Source: Sideroxydans lithotrophicus ES-1
Lineage (GTDB): Bacteria; Pseudomonadota; Gammaproteobacteria; Burkholderiales; Gallionellaceae
Assembly: GCF_000025705.1 (NCBI RefSeq)
Contig: NC_013959.1
Span: 2,178,001-2,242,000, forward strand
Direction of reading: 5' to 3'
Length of the DNA stretch: 64,000 nt
Shown: piece after piece, positions 55,959-64,000 of the stretch
Numbering within the stretch: the first letter of the stretch is position 1
Layout of the letters: each line of letters starts with the position of its first letter
The notes under the pieces: generated by a model
What the model was told of the DNA's origin: nothing
The model's database searches: none
The model's input: the letters and a program-made list of their open reading frames with translations, nothing else
Program-made: the position numbers and the translations under genes

Positions 55959-56804
55959 ATGCCACACCTCAACCTTGCTCCGCATATCCGCGCCAACGTC
56001 CGTGCAGCGCTGGCCGAAGACGGTTATGACCACGACCTCACCGCACAGTTGATTCCGGAGCATACGCAGGCTCATGCCACTGTCATCACGCGCGAAGCCG
56101 CAGTGCTGTGCGGCACGCTGTGGTTCACTGAGTGTTTCCTCACGCTCGATCCGGACTGCAAGATAGCCTGGAAGCTGCAGGAAGGCGATCTCGCCGAAGC
56201 GGGCCAGACACTGTGCGAGATACGCGGCGATGCCCGTGCGATGCTCAGCGCGGAACGTCCGGCGCTGAATTTCCTGCAGACGCTTTCTGCCGTGGCCAGC
56301 CAGACGCGGCGCTACGTCGAAGCGGCGCAAGGCACGCAGGCCAGGATCATGGATACGCGCAAGACCTTGCCCGGCCTGCGCATGGCGCAGAAACATGCGG
56401 TGAAGGTGGGCGGCGGCTTCAATCAGCGTATCGGTCTTTTCGACGGCGTGCTGGTCAAGGAGAATCACATCGCCGCGGCAGGGGGCATCAGCAAGGTGCT
56501 GGAGCATGCCTTCCAGATCACGCCGCCGCACATTTCCATCCAGATCGAGGTGGAGACGTTGTCGCAGCTGGACGAGGCGTTACTGGCCGGCGCGAAGCTC
56601 ATTCTGCTAGACAATTTCTCGCTCGCCGACATGCGCCTTGCCGTGGGTCATGCCGCAAAGCGCGCCGAACTTGAGGCTTCCGGTGGTATCACGCTGGAGA
56701 ACGTGCGCCTGGTCGCCGAGACCGGCGTGGACCGGATATCCATCGGCGCACTGACCAAGGACATCAAGGCCATCGATCTGTCGATGCGCATCTCCCTCCC
56801 CTGA
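55959..56804 (+). CDS. nadC: Nicotinate-nucleotide pyrophosphorylase (quinolinate phosphoribosyltransferase)
   Basis: The 281-residue enzyme has the NadC signatures EDGYDHDLTAQLIPE, RIMDTRKTLPGLRMAQKHAVKVGGGFNQRIGLFDGVLVKENHI and ILLDNFSLADMR / EASGGITLENVR, with the PRPP/quinolinate-binding Arg, Lys and His in the DTRKT and KHAVxxGGGxNHR regions. It makes nicotinate mononucleotide from quinolinate and PRPP in de novo NAD synthesis. ATG at 55959 starts 82 bases from the clpB leader; nadA and nadB are not adjacent. Confidence 0.95.
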   Translation: MPHLNLAPHIRANVRAALAEDGYDHDLTAQLIPEHTQAHATVITREAAVLCGTLWFTECFLTLDPDCKIAWKLQEGDLAEAGQTLCEIRGDARAMLSAERPALNFLQTLSAVASQTRRYVEAAQGTQARIMDTRKTLPGLRMAQKHAVKVGGGFNQRIGLFDGVLVKENHIAAAGGISKVLEHAFQITPPHISIQIEVETLSQLDEALLAGAKLILLDNFSLADMRLAVGHAAKRAELEASGGITLENVRLVAETGVDRISIGALTKDIKAIDLSMRISLP

Positions 56805-56915
56805 GTTCCTGGCAAGCGCCTTGTCCTTCAGCCGCTTGCGACATTTTTTCGCATGCCCCTTGAAATTTCGCTGACCGCCAAATATATTAGAATCTACTAA
56901 TTTACTGAGGTAATC

Positions 56916-57353
56916 ATGAGCGATCCCAAACATATCGTCTGCCCGCATTGCGATGCGGTGAACCGTGTCCCATCGGACAAGCTGGCCTCGCAGCCGACCT
57001 GCGGCAAGTGCAAACAGGCGTTGTTCACCGCCCATCCGGTCGAGCTGAACGCCACCAACTTCATGCAGCACATCTCGCGCAGCGATGTTCCGGTGCTGGT
57101 AGACTTCTGGGCACCCTGGTGCGGGCCGTGCCGTTCGATGGCGCCCGCCTACGAACAGGCCGCACAACGCCTCGAACCGGGCATGCGCGTGGCCAAGCTC
57201 AACACGGAAGAGGCACAGCAGCTCGCCGCACAGTACAACATCCGCAGCATCCCGACGCTGGCGGTATTCAAGGGCGGACGCGAGTTGGCGCGCCAGGCCG
57301 GAGCAATGGACGCGGCGAACATCGTCGCGTGGGCGAAGTCGAAAATCTTATAG
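56916..57353 (+). CDS. trxC: Thioredoxin 2 (TrxC)
   Basis: The 145-residue protein has an N-terminal zinc finger of two CxxC pairs, CPHC (Cys9, Cys12) and CGKC (Cys29, Cys32), then a thioredoxin domain with WCGPC (Cys69, Cys72) and IRSIPTLAVFKGG, the cis-Pro motif. TrxC reduces disulfides in the cytoplasm; in E. coli it is OxyR-regulated. It precedes a small lipoprotein gene by eight bases. Confidence 0.95.
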   Translation: MSDPKHIVCPHCDAVNRVPSDKLASQPTCGKCKQALFTAHPVELNATNFMQHISRSDVPVLVDFWAPWCGPCRSMAPAYEQAAQRLEPGMRVAKLNTEEAQQLAAQYNIRSIPTLAVFKGGRELARQAGAMDAANIVAWAKSKIL

Positions 57354-57361
57354 GAATATAT

Positions 57362-57550
57362 ATGAAGCGAATTTTGCCCCTGATCGTCGTCCTGCTTTTG
57401 GCCGCATGCGGCGAGGATCCATATCGCGGCCTGTATGACGGTATCAAGAGCAACAACGATGCGAAACGCACGCCGACCGAGCGTGCAAACTCGCCGGCAC
57501 CGAGTTACGACGAATACAAGAAAGAACGGGACTCGGAATCGGCAAAATGA
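57362..57550 (+). CDS. Small lipoprotein, 62 aa
   Basis: MKRILPLIVVLLLAACGEDPYRG has a lipobox LLAAC, with a short charged, disordered tail (SNNDAKRTPTERANSPAPSYDEYKKERDSESAK). The stop overlaps the following methyltransferase start (ATGA), so the genes trxC, this gene and the methyltransferase are one unit. Function unknown. Confidence 0.85.
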   Translation: MKRILPLIVVLLLAACGEDPYRGLYDGIKSNNDAKRTPTERANSPAPSYDEYKKERDSESAK

Positions 57551-58335
57551 TGTCGACGAACACGGATCATTTCACGCCGCTCGCCAGGCAATACGCTTCG
57601 TTCCGCCCTTCCTATCCCGAAGAACTGTTCGACTGGCTGGCCAGCATCGCCCCACTGCGGCAAATGGCATGGGATTGCGGTGCCGGCAACGGACAGGCGA
57701 CAGTTGAATTGGCTGCTCGCTTCGAGCAGGTGCTGGCTACCGACATCAGCGCTGCACAACTGGCTGCCGCCCCGCCGCGGGCCAATGTTGAATATCGTGC
57801 GGCGCCGGCCGAGGCCAGCGGTTTGCCGGCGCAATCGGCGGATCTCGTCACCATCGCCCAGGCCTTGCACTGGTTCGATCTGCCGAAATTCTATGCCGAG
57901 GTGCATCGGGTATTGAAACCGCACGGGGTCATCGCTGCCTGGGGCTATAACCGCCTGCGGATAGACCATGCCGGGCTGCAACAGGTGCTGGATCGCTTCT
58001 ACGATGAGACCATAGGCGCATATTGGCCACCGGAGCGCTTGCACGTGGAGAACGGTTACCGCGACCTGGCATTCCCATTCGCCCGCATCGCCTCACCCGA
58101 ATTCGCCTTGCACAAGGAATGGCAGCGCGAACATCTGCTCGGTTACCTGCGCAGCTGGTCGGCAGTCGGCAGGTTCCAGGCCGCACTCGGCTTCGATCCC
58201 GTCGACGAACTCGCCGAGGAGATCGGTGCGTATTGGCGCGAAGGAGTGGTTTACCGGATCGAGTGGCCACTGTTCATGCATGTCGGCCGGGTGGATCAGG
58301 GAACACCGGAATTACTGCACTCGTGGATCGCATGA
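57547..58335 (+). CDS. Class I SAM-dependent methyltransferase (Tmt1-like)
   Basis: The 262-residue protein has AWDCGAGNGQAT (motif I, about 41-52), a motif II-like region VLATDISAAQLAAAP, and ADLVTIAQALHWFDLPKFYAEVHRVLKPHGVIAAW. The HWFD/E segment is found in the trans-aconitate (Tmt1-like) methyltransferase family, where the substrate in bacteria is often unknown. It overlaps the lipoprotein stop. No other domain. Confidence 0.88.
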   Translation: MMSTNTDHFTPLARQYASFRPSYPEELFDWLASIAPLRQMAWDCGAGNGQATVELAARFEQVLATDISAAQLAAAPPRANVEYRAAPAEASGLPAQSADLVTIAQALHWFDLPKFYAEVHRVLKPHGVIAAWGYNRLRIDHAGLQQVLDRFYDETIGAYWPPERLHVENGYRDLAFPFARIASPEFALHKEWQREHLLGYLRSWSAVGRFQAALGFDPVDELAEEIGAYWREGVVYRIEWPLFMHVGRVDQGTPELLHSWIA

Positions 58336-58391
58336 CGCAACCACCGAGCCGGGGACGGTCGCCAAGCGCAAACTTGTGTTGCACGAACCTG

Positions 58392-58532
58392 TTGACACAT
58401 ATTAGCGTTTCATAATATTCTAATACCCGTGGCGAAAGCTGCTGCACGTTTCACCTCCCTGAGCGTGCAGTCTTAACTAACCCCTTTGTTAAGACCCTCG
58501 CCCCTGACCTATCGGTTCAGGGGCATTTTTTT
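58392..58532 (+). ncRNA. Candidate sRNA with three stem-loops, promoter and terminator
   Basis: A promoter TTGACA (58392-58397), 18 bases, TATTCT (58416-58421) precedes three hairpins. (1) CTGCACG (58442-58448) pairs with CGTGCAG (58464-58470), with the loop TTTCACCTCCCTGAG containing an anti-Shine-Dalgarno CCTCCC. (2) TCTTAAC (58471-58477) pairs with GTTAAGA (58488-58494), with CCCC in its loop. (3) The terminator stem GCCCCTGA/TCAGGGGC. The RNA would be about 105 bases from near 58428. The exposed CCUCCC suggests repression of translation by pairing with ribosome binding sites. I do not recognise a known family. Confidence 0.65.
58500..58532 (+). terminator. Rho-independent terminator of the candidate sRNA
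   Basis: GCCCCTGA, loop CCTATCGGT, TCAGGGGC, then a run of seven T. It can also end the trxC unit. Confidence 0.88.
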
Positions 58533-58552
58533 GTCCAGTGTGGCGGCCCAGC

Positions 58553-59155
58553 CTAAACTTTTCTGCGCGCAGCCAGGTCGATCAGCGCCGACATGCCGTT
58601 GTGACCTGCACCTTCGTTGATGATGCCGTCATGTTCGCGCAGATGCAGGATGTCCATGTCGGCGAACGCATCGCGCAGCATGGGCTCGGTGTAGAGATTC
58701 TCCGCCTGCGACGGGCCGCCGGTCCTGTATTCCAGCTGTCGCGGCGTGTAGCCCTGCAGCAGCAACAGACCTCCCGGTTTGAGGCAGCGCTTGATATGGG
58801 CGAACATCTGCTCGCGCAAGCCGGGCGGTGCGAACTGGATGAAGATCGCCACCACCACATCGAAGCGGCTATCGCCCCATGCCCATGCAGCAAGATCGGC
58901 CTGCTCGAACCGCACCTTCACGCCGCGCTCCTGCGCCAGCTTTCTTGCCTTGTCCAGGGCGACGGACGATGAATCCACCGACAGTACGTCCAGCCCCTGC
59001 CCGGCCAGCCACACACCGTTGCGTCCTTCGCCATCGGCTACGGCCAGACACGACATGCCCGGCTTCAATAAGTGTTTTTGTGTGACCAGAAAGGCGTTCG
59101 GCTCGGTGCCGAAGTGGTAGTCCTCGCCTGAGTAACGTTCGTTCCATATGCTCAT
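58553..59155 (-). CDS. Class I SAM-dependent methyltransferase (TehB-like)
   Basis: The 200-residue protein MSIWNERYSGEDYHFGTEPNAFL... has the N-terminal pattern and motif I CLAVADGEGRNGVWLA of the TehB/tellurite-resistance or SAM-methyltransferase YaeB-like group; LSVDSSSVALDKARKLAQERGVKV and FDVVVAIFIQFAPPGLREQMFAHIKRCLKPGGLLLLQGY complete it. Tellurite resistance is not shown. A start at 59167 is possible, but TTGGAGATGCAA precedes the one at 59155. Confidence 0.88.
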   Translation of the reverse strand: MSIWNERYSGEDYHFGTEPNAFLVTQKHLLKPGMSCLAVADGEGRNGVWLAGQGLDVLSVDSSSVALDKARKLAQERGVKVRFEQADLAAWAWGDSRFDVVVAIFIQFAPPGLREQMFAHIKRCLKPGGLLLLQGYTPRQLEYRTGGPSQAENLYTEPMLRDAFADMDILHLREHDGIINEGAGHNGMSALIDLAARRKV

Positions 59156-59156
59156 T

Positions 59157-59336
59157 TGCATCTCCAAAATTTCAAATTTGCGAGCATCCGCTTCGCGGAT
59201 TGCCTGCTTACCCCACTTCGTTGCAATACTGCGTTACTCCCCAAAAAATTACTCCTTACATACTCAAATGTATGCCGCGTCGCAATTTTTTGCTCGCGCC
59301 TTGTCTTGCCTAGAACTTTGAAATTTTGGAGACGCA
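59157..59336. repeat. Inverted-repeat element type C, copy 2
   Basis: A 180-base element with terminal inverted repeats TGCATCTCCAAAATTTCAAA (59157-59176) and TTTGAAATTTTGGAGACGCA (59317-59336), 19 of 20 positions. Its interior has GCAATACTGCGTTACTCC, CATACTCAAATGTATGCCG and CGCGCCTTGTCTTGCC, in the same order as the clpB-leader element. It has no ORF of its own. The left end overlaps the start region of the TehB-like gene and holds its ribosome binding site. Confidence 0.72.
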
Positions 59337-59337
59337 C

Positions 59338-60243
59338 TTATACTGATTTCCACAGCCACCACCACGCACCAAGCGTGAAGAAAGAGATGATGATCCCAAC
59401 CGCCACCATCACATTCACCAGTGGCGGGTCGAGGTCGTGTTCGTTGGCCACGATGGCGGCAGCGATCATCGGCGGCATGGCGGCTTCGAACAGGGTGACT
59501 TGCATGGCCTGACCATGCGCGCCGAGCACTTGCACATAGAGCAGGTAGATCACCAGCGGTGCAAGAACAAGTTTGAAAACCAGCCCCAGGGCAAGGTTGC
59601 GCTTATGCTCGGCGACGTGCCCCAGGCGCAATTGCAGTCCAACCGACAACAATGCCAAAGGGGCGAGCGTGTCGCTCAGGCGTTTCAGTATCACCGTTGC
59701 CCATCCGGCATACTCGACCGGGATCAGCAGCAAAGCAATGACCAGCGCGATGAACGGCGGGAACAGCACGATGCGTTTGACGATCTCTGCCGCTGTCGGG
59801 CGACCCGATGAGTAGATACCCGCCACCGTGATGCCGAGCACCGAGAGCGCAAAGAACGAGCCCAGCTGGTCGACGATGATGGCCGTGGGTATCCCTGCAT
59901 GGCCGTAGAACGCCTCGACCATCGGTACCCCGACGAACGAGGTGTTGCCCAACCCTCCGAGCAGCATCAAGGCACCCGTGGTGGCTCGCGGCAGATTCAG
60001 CCAGCGCCCCATCAACCAGAAGAAGCCCGCCGAAAGACCGAACAACAGCCAGGGCATCGCCACGATCAGGAACATATCTGTCGAAACATGCAGTTCGTGG
60101 ATGTACAGCAGCGTCAGCGCGGGCAGCGAGACATGGATGATGAAGTTGTTGAGCGTGGCAGGCGCGTTTTCCGGCATGCGTTCGAAGCGGCGCAGCAGCA
60201 TGCCGGCAATGAAGCAGAGGACGAGCAGGATCAGATTGTTCAT
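59338..60243 (-). CDS. AEC family transporter
   Basis: The 301-residue protein has ten hydrophobic segments and the AEC (auxin efflux carrier/PF03547) pattern: GLGNTSFVGVPMVEAFYG, RIVLFPPFIALVIALLL and FEAAMPPMIAAAIVANEHDLDPPLVNVMVAVGIIISF. Bacterial members transport malonate, malate or other organic acids; substrate not predictable. It lies right after the type C element. Confidence 0.9.
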   Translation of the reverse strand: MNNLILLVLCFIAGMLLRRFERMPENAPATLNNFIIHVSLPALTLLYIHELHVSTDMFLIVAMPWLLFGLSAGFFWLMGRWLNLPRATTGALMLLGGLGNTSFVGVPMVEAFYGHAGIPTAIIVDQLGSFFALSVLGITVAGIYSSGRPTAAEIVKRIVLFPPFIALVIALLLIPVEYAGWATVILKRLSDTLAPLALLSVGLQLRLGHVAEHKRNLALGLVFKLVLAPLVIYLLYVQVLGAHGQAMQVTLFEAAMPPMIAAAIVANEHDLDPPLVNVMVAVGIIISFFTLGAWWWLWKSV

Positions 60244-60308
60244 AGCTTGTCATTTTGACACAGGCGGCCTTTTTTCAGGCAATGTCAAAACGACATAACC
60301 CTGGCATT

Positions 60309-62519
60309 TCAAGTTTTAAGAGATGGCTGATGCCTTGTTGAATTGCCGGATTCGGGAGATCGCAAGTCGGCGACCTGGAACGACTCCGGCGCCAGTCCAC
60401 TCTGGTGGCGTTGCCACATCGCCTGGTAGGCGGACTCCAGGTTGCGCACTTGCCGTTCGGTGTCGAATAGTGTCGCGGACAGACGACGGTTTGCCAGCCT
60501 TTCCCTGACCTGAGCCAATTCGTTCGCGTGGGTGGCGAGACGATATGCGCATTCTTCATATTGCTGCGGACTGCCAGCGATCATCTCTTCCAACCCGATG
60601 GCATGCAACAGGCCGGAGGCAACTCGCGACGCCATGGTTACTCCGGGGCAGGTCAATACCGGCAATCCCGCCCAGAGCGCTTCGGCCGCAGTGGTCTGGG
60701 CATTGTAGAACGCCGTGTCCAGGAACAGGTCCGCCATGCGGTAGCGCGCAAGATATGTGGCATGGGGTGCCTGGTTCGCGAACACCAGTCGATGCGGCTC
60801 CACGCCGCGCGACTCGGCCTCACGGCGCAGATTGGCCTCGACCTCTGCGCTGCTTTTATACAGCCACAACACGCTGCCGGGCACACGTTTCAGCAAACGC
60901 ATCCAGATGTCGAGATCCACTGGCGTGATCTTGTAGCTGCTGTTGTGGCAGCAGAATACGAAGCCATGCGCGGGCAGGCCCAGTTCCTCGCGCGTGAGCT
61001 GTTGCGGGGATATCTGCAGCCGGTTGTCGAACAGGAAATAACTGTTGGGCAGGTAGGCGATCTTTTCGGCAAAGAACCTCGCAGTTGTTGCCGCAGGTAC
61101 GACGACCGGATCGGCCATGAAATAATCGATGAAGTCTGCACCGGTCGTCTGCAGCATCCCCAGATAGCTGGCCTGCAGCGGGGCCGGGCGCATGGCGAAG
61201 ATCTCGGGACGGGAGAATCTCGTATAGCCGGCCAGGTCGATCAGGATATCGATGCCATCGCGATGGATGGTCTCGGCGGCTGCGCGGTCGTCCACTCCGC
61301 TGAGCTCCCGGAACACATCGCAGCCTTGCTCGATGTCGCGCCGGACTTCGCTGTTGTCTCCCGGATGCAACGAATAACCATAGACCTCGAACCTTTCCCG
61401 GTCGTGCAGTGCATACAGGCGACGCGTCACTGTGGCGATCGGATGGCTCCTGAAATCGGGCGACACATAGCCTATCCTCACTTTGCCGGCATGTTTTGTT
61501 TCATGGGCAAATGGCGGGAAACTCGCGACCTTTTCTGCGATCAGCACTGCAACGTTCTTTGCGAGCTCCAGGCTGGCATCGCCGGAAATCGGCAATGCAC
61601 CAGCACGAAAAGCCAACGCAGGCTCGGCCATCTTTTCCGTCTGTCCCGATGAATGTCCGACCTGGTGACCGAAGTCGGCCACCAGGGCATTCCAGTTGCC
61701 CCAATCGCAGACATCCAGCCGTGCGGATTCCTTGAGCAGGTAGATCACTTCGGGGGTGAATTGATGCAGCTCGGCACCTGTCGATACGGCGGCATTGCGC
61801 ATGAACTGGTCAAATGCTGCGGGGTCGATAACCTGCGTGGTCAGGAATTCCTGCCGCGCCCGATCGAATCGCTTCAGCATGGCAAGTGCAAGCCCGGCGG
61901 AGAAGTGAGCCTTGGCAGAACGAGGGTTAAGTGCAACAGCGCGTTCATAGGCAGCAAGCCCCTCTTCCCAGCGGCTCAAAGCCATCAGGGACTCGCCCAA
62001 GTTGAACTGGGCGTGTTCCCATTCCGGGTACAAGCCAACCAGACGCCTGTTATTGTCCAATGCGTCTTGCAGTCGTCCCAGTCTGATCAGCATGCTGCCA
62101 CGATTCAGCAGTGCAGACGCAAATTCCGGATGATGCCTGAGCGCCAGATCGTACCGCTCAAGTGCCGCGTTTTGATCGCCCATCCGCTCCAGCACGATAC
62201 CCATATTCAACAGCAATTGCGCATCCGCCGGAGCCAGATGCAGGGCCTTGCGGTAGACACTCAACGCCTCCTGCGACCGCCCAAGGTCACACAGTACTGC
62301 CCCCTTGGCACATCTGGCCTGGATATGACGCGGCTCTATGGAAAGTGCGCGTTCCAGCGCCTGCAATGCGGCTTCCAATCTATTGGCCTGGTGATTGCAT
62401 GCACCTAGCAGAAACCAGGCATGTGCATCGCGGGGAGTTTTTTCACACTGCTCGACAAGCAGCGGCAATGCCTGTTGTGCATTGCCCCGTTCCAGCAGAA
62501 GTTCGGCATGACTCAGCAT
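60309..62519 (-). CDS. TPR / O-GlcNAc transferase-like (SPINDLY family) glycosyltransferase
   Basis: The 736-residue protein has N-terminal TPR repeats (about 1-230; ALQALERALSIEPRHIQAR, LNMGIVLERMGDQNAALERYDLALRHHP) and a C-terminal Glyco_transf_41 (O-linked GlcNAc transferase) region: KVRIGYVSPDFRSHPIATVTRR (about 341-362), DILIDLAGYTRFSRPEIFAMRPAPLQASYLGMLQTTGADFIDY and DTAFYNAQTTAAEALWAGLPVLTCPG. Bacterial SPINDLY-type enzymes may glycosylate proteins such as flagellins. The acceptor is unknown. It is followed on the same strand after a FecR-type gene upstream (62558). Confidence 0.92.
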   Translation of the reverse strand: MLSHAELLLERGNAQQALPLLVEQCEKTPRDAHAWFLLGACNHQANRLEAALQALERALSIEPRHIQARCAKGAVLCDLGRSQEALSVYRKALHLAPADAQLLLNMGIVLERMGDQNAALERYDLALRHHPEFASALLNRGSMLIRLGRLQDALDNNRRLVGLYPEWEHAQFNLGESLMALSRWEEGLAAYERAVALNPRSAKAHFSAGLALAMLKRFDRARQEFLTTQVIDPAAFDQFMRNAAVSTGAELHQFTPEVIYLLKESARLDVCDWGNWNALVADFGHQVGHSSGQTEKMAEPALAFRAGALPISGDASLELAKNVAVLIAEKVASFPPFAHETKHAGKVRIGYVSPDFRSHPIATVTRRLYALHDRERFEVYGYSLHPGDNSEVRRDIEQGCDVFRELSGVDDRAAAETIHRDGIDILIDLAGYTRFSRPEIFAMRPAPLQASYLGMLQTTGADFIDYFMADPVVVPAATTARFFAEKIAYLPNSYFLFDNRLQISPQQLTREELGLPAHGFVFCCHNSSYKITPVDLDIWMRLLKRVPGSVLWLYKSSAEVEANLRREAESRGVEPHRLVFANQAPHATYLARYRMADLFLDTAFYNAQTTAAEALWAGLPVLTCPGVTMASRVASGLLHAIGLEEMIAGSPQQYEECAYRLATHANELAQVRERLANRRLSATLFDTERQVRNLESAYQAMWQRHQSGLAPESFQVADLRSPESGNSTRHQPSLKT

Positions 62520-62557
62520 GCTGTGAGCACCCCCGAGTTAAATGAAGAATCGGGAAG

Positions 62558-63928
62558 TTAATTCTTCGCGAAAGCCGCCACACCCTGAATGTGATTAGCT
62601 GTGAGGTTATTGGTGATCGAGTAGGACAGCCCGGCTCGCGACGCGCTGGCTCCGGCAAAGAACCCGTTGACTGACGTGGAACATCCTGCTGTGCAATTGG
62701 TCAGGTTGGTGTAATTGGTGACCCCGGCAAAAGTCGCAGTGCCCGGTGTTATTGTCAGTGCGCCATTGATCCCGTATGTATTGGTTGAACTGTTCGCCAC
62801 TGTCATGTTCACGCCGACCTGTCCTGAGGTCGCAGCGAAATTAACCGCGAGAGTTCCATTCACACTATACCCGGTCGATCCATCCGTAGCTGTCGGACTG
62901 GTATAGCCCATCAGGCTGTAGGTTGCCGTGCCTGTTGTCGGCATGGCTGCGGTGGGAATACCGATCACGTAGTCGAAGACGCCGGTCAAAGGGTTCGGTG
63001 CTGCGGTTCCTGCCGTAGTGCCGACCCAGCGCCCCCAGCCGATGATGCCGTCAGTCGCGGAAAAGGAGACCGCGGCTCCGCCAAGCGATCCGGTTTGCGG
63101 CGCTCCGTTAACATCGATCCAGTTATATTGGGTCAACTGGCTGGCGCCACTGAAAAGGGCGGTGACGCCGGTCAGCAGATTGGTACCGAAGGCAGCAGCC
63201 GTTGTCGTATACGCATCGGCCATCGCATAGCCAGGCCCCGACGGCAGACTGATCAAAGCCAGGCTCCCCGAGTTGTCGCGCTGGTCAGCCACCGTGAAAG
63301 TCGGCTCCTGCAACCCGTTCGGCGGCGTAAGCGGCTGCTCGGTAGTGGGCACCGGTGCAGTATTGAAGTTCGCCACATAGGCCGCATTGCCGGCCGTGAC
63401 CACCAGCAGCCCGCCGTTATTGTTCAGCGAAATCGCTCCTTCTCCGACGTTCACGAACAGGCCGTCATCACGCAGCGCCATGTTGTATCCGGTACCGCGG
63501 ATGCCGAGGGTGGCCGCCGGTGTCTTGACCCGGTAAGTGTCCTTGTTGAGATGGCCGATCACGCCGGTGATCGCCCTGAACCCGCCTTTCAGCAGGCTGA
63601 AGAAACCCTTTTCCTCGCCATCCGCCTTGCCCTTGTAGTTGAATTCATCCACCCGGAATACGGTACCGGGTTGCAGCGAAACGAAACCGCCGTCGGCAAA
63701 ACGCACCTGTGCTCGCGCACCCGCCGCAGTGTTGATCGTCTCGCCGGAATTGATCTCGGTGCCTTTGTAGACCGGATGCCGGCTGCCATTTGCTGCGATC
63801 GCCTCCACATTGCCGATCGTGAAATCCACACGACCGGCAGCACAATATGCCGTCACCGGAAAAGCCGCCGAGATCGTGGCCAGCAACATCGCCTGCCGGG
63901 TCAATTTGAAACGCTCTTGAGGGGTCAT
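62558..63928 (-). CDS. FecR-domain exported protein
   Basis: The 456-residue protein has a signal peptide (to about residue 31, AYCAAGRVDF) and a FecR domain (about 55-155: YKGTEINSGETINTAAGARAQVRFADGGFVSLQPGTVFRVDEF, TPAATLGIRGTGYNM). The C-terminal 300 residues are Thr-, Gly- and Ala-rich with repeated short beta-like motifs (TATYSLMGYTSPT), probably extracellular. It is not the iron-sensing FecR, which is membrane-bound with a FecI partner. AGGAGAGAAGAC precedes the ATG. It sits 38 bases upstream of the SPINDLY-type gene on the same strand. Confidence 0.88.
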   Translation of the reverse strand: MTPQERFKLTRQAMLLATISAAFPVTAYCAAGRVDFTIGNVEAIAANGSRHPVYKGTEINSGETINTAAGARAQVRFADGGFVSLQPGTVFRVDEFNYKGKADGEEKGFFSLLKGGFRAITGVIGHLNKDTYRVKTPAATLGIRGTGYNMALRDDGLFVNVGEGAISLNNNGGLLVVTAGNAAYVANFNTAPVPTTEQPLTPPNGLQEPTFTVADQRDNSGSLALISLPSGPGYAMADAYTTTAAAFGTNLLTGVTALFSGASQLTQYNWIDVNGAPQTGSLGGAAVSFSATDGIIGWGRWVGTTAGTAAPNPLTGVFDYVIGIPTAAMPTTGTATYSLMGYTSPTATDGSTGYSVNGTLAVNFAATSGQVGVNMTVANSSTNTYGINGALTITPGTATFAGVTNYTNLTNCTAGCSTSVNGFFAGASASRAGLSYSITNNLTANHIQGVAAFAKN

Positions 63929-63955
63929 GTCTTCTCTCCTCTATGCCGACACAGG

Positions 63956-64000
63956 TTAATTGAAGTCGCGGCGCAGACCGACACTGAATATGGTGCGCTT
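63956..64000 (-). CDS. C-terminal end of an upstream minus-strand gene (partial)
   Basis: Only the last 14 residues and the TAA stop are visible: KRTIFSVGLRRDFN. The near-terminal Phe and alternation are consistent with the last beta-strand of an outer membrane protein, but 14 residues cannot decide this. It lies 27 bases upstream of the FecR-domain gene and is probably in the same transcription unit. Confidence 0.6.
   Translation of the reverse strand, partial: KRTIFSVGLRRDFN

Overview
The window reads like a moderately GC-rich betaproteobacterium of the Gallionellaceae/Nitrosomonadales type (Sideroxydans- or Gallionella-like). This rests on the style of the proteins: many PAS/GGDEF/HD-GYP signalling proteins, a minor-pilin/PilY1 cluster, BCAM0308- and DUF6279-family proteins, and small conserved hypotheticals I associate with that group. 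No rRNA, tRNA, CRISPR array or complete insertion sequence was seen. The assignment is an inference; no database was searched.

Layout. 1-9 kb: protein quality control and stress genes (CapA-like phosphoesterase, UspA, a Lon-family protease, a hibernation factor, a zinc-ribbon BCAM0308 protein, a kinase/P-loop fusion and a ClpX-like ATPase without the zinc domain). 9-14 kb: cyclic-di-GMP proteins (HD-GYP, MASE1-CHASE-PAS-GGDEF). 14-23 kb: a metallophosphoesterase, then a minus-strand type IV pilus operon pilE-fimT-pilV-pilW-pilX-pilY1. 23-35 kb: a NarX-type sensor kinase, a GDSL lipoprotein, a DUF4118-PAS-GGDEF cyclase, small hypotheticals, an AidB-like acyl-CoA dehydrogenase, an Spy/CpxP protein, a thioredoxin-HEAT protein, YjbQ, a GlcG/HbpS protein and a MATE transporter.

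35-48 kb is an accessory region. It holds an orphan VbhA-like ORF, DoxX, a radical SAM protein, a DUF4160/DUF2442 pair, a methyltransferase, an AT-rich AAA-TOPRIM ATPase next to a NERD-UvrD helicase (a Gabija- or PARIS-like architecture), HigBA, a truncated sensor and several dispersed repeats. Three of its genes (MATE, radical SAM, helicase) each have small accessory ORFs directly downstream and then a diverged, non-functional copy of their own 3' end. This repeated [gene - cargo - 3'-end remnant] pattern is the most unusual structure in the window.

48-64 kb: a DUF2007 protein, an S24 peptidase, a cyclic-di-GMP-I riboswitch before a class III nucleotide cyclase, an RlmN-type enzyme carrying in-frame repeat insertions, clpB with a good sigma-32 promoter and a long hairpin leader, nadC, trxC, methyltransferases, a candidate sRNA with three stem-loops, an AEC transporter, a TPR-SPINDLY glycosyltransferase, a FecR-domain protein and the last codons of another minus-strand gene. 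Signalling is the common theme: cyclic-di-GMP synthesis, breakdown and sensing, type IV pili, and a riboswitch that may couple cyclic-di-GMP to cAMP/cGMP.
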